From Celoporthe dispersa (Eukaryota; Ascomycota; Sordariomycetes; Diaporthales; Cryphonectriaceae): a stretch of DNA of 64,000 nucleotides. Below the pieces are notes generated by a model, which worked only from the letters and a program-made list of their open reading frames with translations, searched no databases and was not told the origin of the DNA. The stretch is from contig WAID01000013.1 of NCBI GenBank assembly GCA_016584495.1, positions 806,001 to 870,000 on the forward strand, in the 5' to 3' direction. This document shows positions 57,725-64,000 of this stretch, one piece after another (within the stretch, counting starts at the first letter, position 1; each line of letters opens with the position of its first letter). The position numbers and the translations under genes were made by a program.

Positions 57725-59641
57725 ATGGCGTGCATGTGGCCATGCCGCCAGGGTCTGGCGGTCCTCCTCCTCCTCCTGCTGCTGCTCACGACACCTGCCA
57801 GGGCCGGTGACGACATATTACAGTCAGACTACCTCTACGACTGGGGCTTCTACGGGCTGTGGCCGAGGACGTGGTTTACGACCTTCGACCTCGGCGCACC
57901 ACGCCTCAACTTCCTCAGGTGGGATGACGCCTGTACCGATGGCCTCTTCCTCTTCGCGCCCAGGGGGAAGCTATGTGGCCCATTCGGGCCCTGTGATCCT
58001 GGACGCGAGGGGCAACCTGGTATGGATGACCACCGAGACGTTCGGGGAGGACGGCCATGATATCACCGACTTCAAGATCCAGATGTACCAGGGGAAGCCG
58101 CACATCACCTTCTGGGCCGGGGCCGACGGTTCAGAGCACCGATACGGCATGGGCAGCTACTACGTGGTATGAGAACCCCACCACCCACCCCCCTCAACCT
58201 ACCCAGCCCCTTCGGCCCGGCGACGGCAGCTGACGCCCGAGGACAGCTGGACGAGACCTACCAGGTGGTCAAGACTGTCGAGGCCGTCGGGACAAGAGGC
58301 CAGGACCTAAAGGGCGACATCCACGAGTTTCACATCTCCGAGCAGGGTACCGGGCTCATAACCGTCTACTATCCCCAGCCTGCCGACCTGTCCGCCCGAG
58401 GTGGGCCCCGGGACGGTTGGATCCTGGACAGCATCTTCCAGGAGGTGGACATGGACACAGGCGAGCTGCTCCTGGAGTGGCGTGCATCCGAGCACATACC
58501 CGTGGGGGACTCGATGCGGACCTACACGGGGTCCTCGGACCACGGCCGCGACCCGGGCTCGGGCTTTGACTATTTTCATATCAACAGCATCGACAAGGAC
58601 CACCACGGCAACTACATCATCTCGGGGCGGCACACCCACCAGATTATTTGCATCAGCCCCCAGGGCGAGACCGTCTGGATCCTGGGCGGCAGGGAGAACA
58701 TGTTCTCCGACCTGTCGGGGGGCCGCGCCACGGATTTCTCCTGGCAGCACCACGCGAGGTGGCACGGGAACGACACGCTCACCCTGTTCGACAACGCCAG
58801 GTCCACCAACGGCGGGCGGCGGTACACGGGCGACCACAGCCGCGGGCTGGTGCTCCAGATCGACGCCGAGGCCATGACCGCCAGGGTGGTGCACGACTAC
58901 TACGACCCGGCGCACCCCAAGCTGGCCGAGAGCCAGGGCTCGGTGCAGATCCTCGAGGCCAGCGGCAACGTGCTCGTCGACTACGGCTTCTACCCGGCCG
59001 TCACCGAGTTCTCGGCGGACGGCGAGGTCCTCTGCGACGTCCGGCTGGCGCCCTGGCTGATATGGCAGCTCGGCATGGTGACGAGCTACCGGGGCTTCAA
59101 GACGACACAGTGGGTCGGCCGGCCGTGGTACGGCCCCGTCACCTCCCTGTCGCCCTCGCAAGGTGTGCTCTACGTCAGCTGGAACGGCGCGACCGAGGTC
59201 AGGAGCTGGGTGCTGCAGGGCGCGGGCTGGGACGGCGTCAGCGAGGATGTCTTTGAGGACCTCGACGTGCAGGACAAGGACGGCTTCGAGGCCAGCTTCG
59301 AGGTCTCGGACGATATGCCCCGGTACCTGCGGGTGGCTGCGGTCGACGAGCGCGGGGCGGTGCTCAAGTACTCACAGCCTGTCGACCGCTCCGTGGGCAA
59401 CGCCAAGGAGCCATGGACGCTTCTTCAGGGCATCCTCATCGCCCTGGGCGTGTTGATGGGCGTCACAGCCGTCGTAGTTCTCGTCCGCAGCGGGGCCCTG
59501 GGCGCACTGCAGGCGAGGTCCCCACAGGGCATGACCATACCCGACGTCGTGGCGGGGATACGGACATGTCTTGCACGGGCGGGCTTCTCGAGGCTGGTGA
59601 GGGAACCCGAGTATAGGGAGCTGCAAGCGTTCGAAGACTAA
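57725..59641 (+). CDS. arylsulfotransferase (ASST)-like family protein, membrane-anchored
   Basis: Two exons, 57725-58166 and 58247-59641, about 611 residues. The N-terminus has a Leu-rich signal (QGLAVLLLLLLLLTTPARAG). The body carries repeated beta-propeller-type motifs of the fungal ASST family: FLFAPRG...GPVILDARGNLVWM, YGMGSYYV|LDETYQVV, DYFHINSIDKDHHGNYIISG, VWILGGRENMFS, FSWQHHARWHG and LTLFDNARSTNG. After the propeller comes one strong membrane segment (LLQGILIALGVLMGVTAVVV) and a basic tail, so the product is a type I anchored protein. The homology is to bacterial aryl-sulfate sulfotransferases; no fungal member has an established substrate to my knowledge. One extra G in the run 57963-57967 shifts the frame; removing it gives APRGSYVAHSGP. 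The 80-nt intron has a GTATGA donor. Confidence 0.88.
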
Positions 59642-60516
59642 TTAATCATTTGCATTGGGCACTGGGCATTTGGGCGGCGTTTTATTTTTTGGGGGGAGGG
59701 AGGGAGGGGAGAGGGGGCTGCATGGTCCACCTACGCGGTCATCATCATGGCGTGATGAGGCGGCTGCATGATACCTTATAGAGAGGAGAGCCTTAGAGAG
59801 ATTATATCTTCATTTACATTTTTATGCAACAGCAATTACCACGCTGCGAGCAGATGCGAGCATGTGTACTCTGTGTGGAGGTAGACGATTCATAGAGAGG
59901 ACGGCTCATCACAAGAGAGGAGAAAAAGCCCGACACCTATACACAAAACACCCTTGAAATATCGACCCTCTTGATAAGGAGAGCTACGGCCGAGCCACGG
60001 CCAAGCCCAAATATCTCGTCCTCGTCCCGCGGCTGTCAAGGTTCAGAATTAGACGAGGTTGTCGGGTCACGTCTTCCGAGCTACCACCCGCCGCCGAGCG
60101 TAACCCACGCTACCAAAAAGTAAGTTTGGGGGCTTGTACAGGGGAGCGTCTCACTTTTCCTATTCTGGTTCAGGAAGATGGCAGAGCACAAACACTACTA
60201 TTCCGCGTTTGGAGAGAGAGTGAGAAGAGGGAGGGAGGGAGGATCTATCTTATGCGGGGTTACACTGCCCTGCGATACGAAGCGCAAGGAAAGGGGGCTG
60301 GGTGTAGTACAGTAATGCCTTGATTACTTTCGTATCAACCTTGTGGTCGCACAACTCCTCCTCTTGTCCTATACAACAGTAAGCAGTTGATTTCTTGACA
60401 GCACACGTCTGCGCCAGCCCATCATCATCATCTTCGTCGTCGTCGTCGTCATCATCATCACCACCACACAAACACAGACAGTATATAGAGAGAAAGGAAA
60501 AGAAGAGGGGGGAAAA
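59642..60516. other. intergenic
   Basis: 875 bp between the ASST-like and hydrolase genes, with a G-rich run (59691-59712) soon after the stop and a triplet microsatellite (60421-60462) close to the next start. No gene is seen. Confidence 0.5.
60421..60462. repeat. (ATC)n(GTC)n(ATC)n triplet microsatellite
   Basis: CAT-type and CGT-type triplets alternate in blocks about 55-95 bp upstream of the hydrolase ATG, probably in its 5' UTR. Confidence 0.9.
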
Positions 60517-61698
60517 ATGGCACAGTCTCATTCCAGCCTCTCTCATCCCCTCGTCGCCTACCAGCCCTTCTCTACAATCTACAAGCTCTACCGCCTAATC
60601 AGCATCCTCCTCCGCCTCCCCCCTGTGGCTCGTCCAGGCCCTGATCCCGCGCCTCCGCCCGCTCCGTACATGGACCGTCAAACAAGCCCTCGCCCGCAAC
60701 ATCGGATACAACTCAGTCCACACAGGGTCAACCCTGCGCATCACCCAGCCTCTCTCCCTCGCGCCGGGCAAAGAAGGAAGCCGCTGGACAACCATCAGCC
60801 CGCCGCCCGCCGACCAGCAGCAGGTGCTCTACACCGGGCCCCTGGCCAGCACCACCATCCGCCCGGCCGTCGTCGGCGGCACCTGGTACGGCCTCCACGC
60901 GGCCCCTGCAACACCACACGACATCCGCACCTGGACAAAAGTCGCCCTCCACTTCCACGGCGGCGCCTTCGTCCTGTTTGATGGCCGCCAGGCCACCACA
61001 GGGTTCATGGGCGACACGCTCGCCCGCCACGCGGGCTTCGACGCCGTCTTCATGCCGCAGTACCGCCTCGCCGGCTACGGAGGCCGCGACCCTTCCCTGC
61101 CGCCCTGCAGGACTGCCTCACTGCATATCTGTACCTGGTGCGGACGCTAGGCGTGCCGCCGTCCAGCATCACCGTCTCCGGAGACAGCGCGGGCGGGAAC
61201 CTAGCTATAGCCCTGCTGCGGTACCTAGAGATGTTCGCGGATGCGCAGCTCGGCGGGCTGGAACTGCCCGGCGCGGTGGCGCTCCTGAGCCCCTGGGTGA
61301 ACCCCTCTGCCGCGCTGCACACGGACCACGAGAAGTGGGAGCTCATGCGGACGGACTACATGCCGCGGTCGTTTCTGCTGTGGGGGGTCGATGCCTACAT
61401 CAGGCAGGCGACCGGGGCGATCGGCCAGTGGGTGGACCCCCTGGGCCACCCGTTTGTCACCCGGGTGCCGGTGTTTGTCAGCTGGGCGGGCGGCGAGGTC
61501 CTGGGCGTGGACTGCGCGAGGTGGGCGGCGGAGATGAGGGCCAGGGGGCCCTCTGGGTGGCGGTTCGAGGAGAACGTGGAGGAAGGAGGGGCGCCGCACG
61601 ATACATTGCTGACGGGGGATATTACTGGGTGGGAGGAGAGCGCGAGAGAGGTGGCTCGTAAGATTGGGAGATTTGTGGAGGAGGTGAAGGAGGCGTGA
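60517..61698 (+). CDS. alpha/beta hydrolase of the hormone-sensitive-lipase (HSL) type
   Basis: About 393 residues, no intron. The oxyanion-hole motif is VALHFHGGAFVLF and the nucleophile motif is ITVSGDSAGGNLAI, the pair that defines the HSL/GDSAG esterase family. The acid probably lies in VSWAGGEVLGVDCARWA and the His in EEGGAPHDTLL. An N-terminal amphipathic or hydrophobic helix (IYKLYRLISILLRLP) may associate with membranes; a cleavable signal is not clear. Two single-base defects occur. One C is extra in the run 60618-60623 (fix gives LRLPLWLVQALIPRLRPL). One T is missing at 61093-61094 (fix gives RDPFPAALQDCLTAYL). The corrected protein is complete. Such enzymes hydrolyse acyl esters of small lipids or secondary metabolites; the substrate is unknown. 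Confidence 0.85.
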
Positions 61699-62657
61699 GG
61701 AAGAAAGAAAGAAGGAAAGAAAAACGAAGAAGAAAAGAGTGGGTTGTGTGGTATTTTTTGGGGGGTCCTATTTGGGAATGAAAATTATGGTGAAGCTGTT
61801 TCACGTCTAGGCATGTATGGACACACCACTGCACGCTGCCTGCGACTTTGTATTACTCTCCAGCCGTCTTTTTGGTTACTTTTTATTTAATTTTGAGCGT
61901 TGTGTGAATCCCGAGGCTGTAATTCTCCGTCTCCGTCTCATGTGGGGTGACCTTCCTCGGGTTGGTGCAGCTGTATCGAGCGTTACAGACTGCTTTATGA
62001 ATACAATCAACTGGTCCTGTTCAAGAGATCTTCCTTGTGACTATCTTCTAGACTATCTCCAAGTTGAGATACAACTGGCGGTAGACTTTGGAATATCAGC
62101 TCACTTGTGCAAAGTTCCACCGCCTTCTTCCAACAAGCCACACAAGGTTTTGTCCATATATTCAGTTTCAGCAGTAGGTCATGCCGCGAGATATATACCT
62201 CTGATTTCATATTACTCCCTAGTTTGTCTGTATCGCGATACCACATGGCCGTCGCAACACGACAGCAAGACCAGCACTACCATCGGCTTCGTCTTGCCAG
62301 CCCCCCTCCCTCAAACTCAGTGACAGCGGGTCCTCGTGTCACAATCCATCTGTGACTTGCCGTTGGTCTTGTATCAACGTCGCACTCGCGAGCAAACAGC
62401 TTTTGCTCTGCATAAGAGCTGCCCTTGTCCCGCACACTTGACTGTGTTTCTCGCTCTCAGGCTTCACTGGTGGAAGTCTCTGCATCGATCATTCGAAAGA
62501 AAAGAGAGAGAGAGAGAGAGAGAGGAAAGAGGAAGAACGTGAATCGCATCTCTCGTCTTGTCCAGGTAAATCCTCTTCACCTCCAAGGGATTCCTCTTTG
62601 ACTTTTTGTGATCTAGTCGCATCCTCTCGACAAGTTGCCCACCTCACTCCAGCAACC
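61699..62657. other. intergenic / promoter of the secreted cysteine protein
   Basis: About 960 bp, AT-richer than the coding regions. A purine tract follows the hydrolase stop and a GA microsatellite (62503-62524) precedes the next gene. No gene is seen. Confidence 0.5.
62503..62524. repeat. (AG)11 microsatellite
   Basis: Eleven AG units about 135 bp upstream of the small secreted protein start. Confidence 0.9.
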
Positions 62658-63391
62658 ATGGATATCTTCATCCCCCTCCTGCTCCTCCTCCTATATGGCA
62701 ACTTGGTTTCCACCACCCAGGTCCGCCACGTCAACGAGTCCGAGTTCCTCCCCAAGCGCACCTACTCCGAGCACTTCAAGCTCATCAGCTCGGTCCGCAA
62801 CTGCACCGACGCCGTGTGGAGCCTCGATCCCCTCAACACCACCGCCTCCGTCTCCGTCGGGGACTGCCACAAGGTCCTCCAGAACGTCCGCTACAACCAC
62901 GGCTACTACGAAGTCTGGGGTTTTGATAGCGACGACTATGCGCCCATCACGGGGTTCCAGAGCTGCGTTTTTGCCGTGGCTCGGACGAGCCCTGACGGTC
63001 TCCCCTGGGCCTGAAGGCTATGCTGTGTATGTCCTTTTTGCAGGCTGGAGCCTAATAAGTCTTTACTTCTTTCTATATGTATATCTGTATCGACCTCCGA
63101 CACTGACTGGCTTCAAGAGTCGGTAATGATGATGTCGTCTCCGTGGTCGTCGAGGCCCTCGGCACCTCTAAAGACAACATCACGGGCGCCGCGGGTTCCT
63201 TCACCTGTGGGACCAACAAGGTCGTGATGTCAGTCATCGTTTATGATGGGCTGAATGGGTATAATGGGACACCTTCCGCCCCAGCCATCAACCTTTGGGG
63301 GGATATCAATTATACCACGAGAGAGACTGCGACGGCACCTACGGTGACGAGCGTGCCTACTGAGACAGCCACGCCCACTGTAGGTGGGTGA
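62658..63391 (+). CDS. small secreted cysteine-containing protein of unknown function
   Basis: The proposed structure is two exons, 62658-62997 and 63120-63391, 203 residues. A clear signal peptide (MDIFIPLLLLLLYGNLVSTT) follows a good start context (GCAACCATGG). The mature protein has four cysteines (SVRNCTD, VGDCHKV, FQSCVFA, FTCGTN), enough for two disulfides, and several Asn-X-Ser/Thr sequons. It ends in a Thr-rich tail without a hydrophobic GPI signal. The join SPD|VGNDDVVSVVVEAL needs a weak GTCTCC donor (62998) and an AAGAG acceptor (63119). An alternative is a sequencing indel plus the better GTATGT donor near 63028. No family is recognised; size, secretion and cysteine content are effector-like, but expression data would be needed. 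Confidence 0.6.
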
Positions 63392-64000
63392 TTTGTTTTA
63401 GGGTCATTGCATGCTGTTGTAGTTGTTGGTGGTGGAGAAGAAGCTCAGTTTTGCCCTGGAGGATATCGCCTGTAGCGATGCTTGATATCATCCCAGAGAT
63501 GAGTGAGTGGTTATTATTACTCGGAAATATGATATGCCGTTGATTCTGAAGGAGATCCTCGTGACTGCCATGTACCTTCTCGCCATCTACTTGTAACTCA
63601 TTTGTCCTTGATAATGTCACGTTCAAGTCTCTGTTCAGCCACATGTCTCCCTCACAAGTCTCCTTTTTAGGATGAGAGTCATCTATTCATGCGTCAAAAG
63701 TGCGCCTCACAATCAGAGCCAGGGGGTTGTGACTAATTAATCCACTTATGGCAGACGTAGGTGATTTAGTTGTTTCCTTTTTCGTTCTCTTCTCCCTTTT
63801 TGGTTTGGATTAATAAAAAAAAAAGAATCCTGCGTTTAGTCGAAAAAGGCCATGGATCTTCATTACTAGCTACTTTGAATAGAACCATCTTGCAGATAAA
63901 AGACTTGAACACCACTCGAATTCTCAAATCCTTCCGTCGACGAATAAATTGGACATACTATCTGCCAGCCCGCCTCACAACTTTTATCATCTCAGGTCTG
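63392..64000. other. intergenic to window end
   Basis: AT-richer sequence with a T-rich/A-rich pair near 63777-63824. No ORF of protein-like quality, no RNA gene and no repeat unit recognised. Confidence 0.5.

Noticed and set aside
58307..59161. 284-residue minus-strand ORF
   Set aside because: Shadow of the ASST-like gene; rich in Val, His and Arg with no domain.
3074..61698. Programmed ribosomal frameshifting or mass pseudogenisation
   Set aside because: The breaks go in both directions at simple homopolymers in unrelated genes with no shared slippery site, and there is no accompanying decay.

Overview
This window is nuclear DNA of a filamentous ascomycete (Pezizomycotina, most likely a Sordariomycete). 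Genes are GC-rich at third positions and carry short GT...AG introns of about 50-120 nt. Some introns show clear branch points (CTAAC near 49475 and 45545). Promoters are pyrimidine-rich, and the gene content is typically fungal: CFEM, AA11, yapsin-like protease, Kre9-like, DPM3, HPT1. I support 25 genes or gene parts and one orphan exon. No rRNA, CRISPR, intact transposon or convincing intact tRNA was seen.

Layout. 0-17.5 kb: C-terminus of a probable GH1 glucosidase, a Cys-rich zinc-ribbon-like protein (-), a CorA-type transporter (+), an AA11 lytic polysaccharide monooxygenase with a C-terminal Cys module (-), a GPI-type yapsin-like aspartic protease (+), an unrecognised ORF (+), a Kre9/Knh1-like wall protein (+) and a histidine phosphatase (-). 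17.5-28 kb: a long gene-free stretch, then HPT1-type purine phosphoribosyltransferase, a D-2-hydroxyacid dehydrogenase, an extended SDR reductase and a small membrane protein. 28.9-36.6 kb: an OXLD1-type mitochondrial protein sharing a 556-bp divergent promoter with an unrecognised coiled-coil nuclear protein, then DPM3 and an MFS exporter. 38.9-46.2 kb: an orphan terminal exon, a CFEM protein, a Ser/Thr-rich surface protein, a homoserine-acetyltransferase-like alpha/beta hydrolase and an atypical SDR. 47.5-63.4 kb: five co-directional genes: a 1205-residue leucine-rich-repeat protein, GH35 beta-galactosidase, a membrane-anchored arylsulfotransferase-like protein, an HSL-type hydrolase and a small secreted cysteine protein.

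How they fit together. There is no obvious pathway cluster. The strongest theme is secretion and cell wall: at least nine products are secreted, GPI-type or polysaccharide-active. The rest is housekeeping (purine salvage, dolichol-phosphate-mannose synthesis, a mitochondrial factor).

The most important technical observation is that about 16 apparent frameshifts interrupt eight otherwise intact genes (a possible seventeenth lies in the unrecognised ORF). Each is fixed by a single-base change, nearly always in a short homopolymer. This looks like assembly error, not mass pseudogenisation. Lengths quoted below assume those corrections. I did not find a clearly novel multi-gene system.
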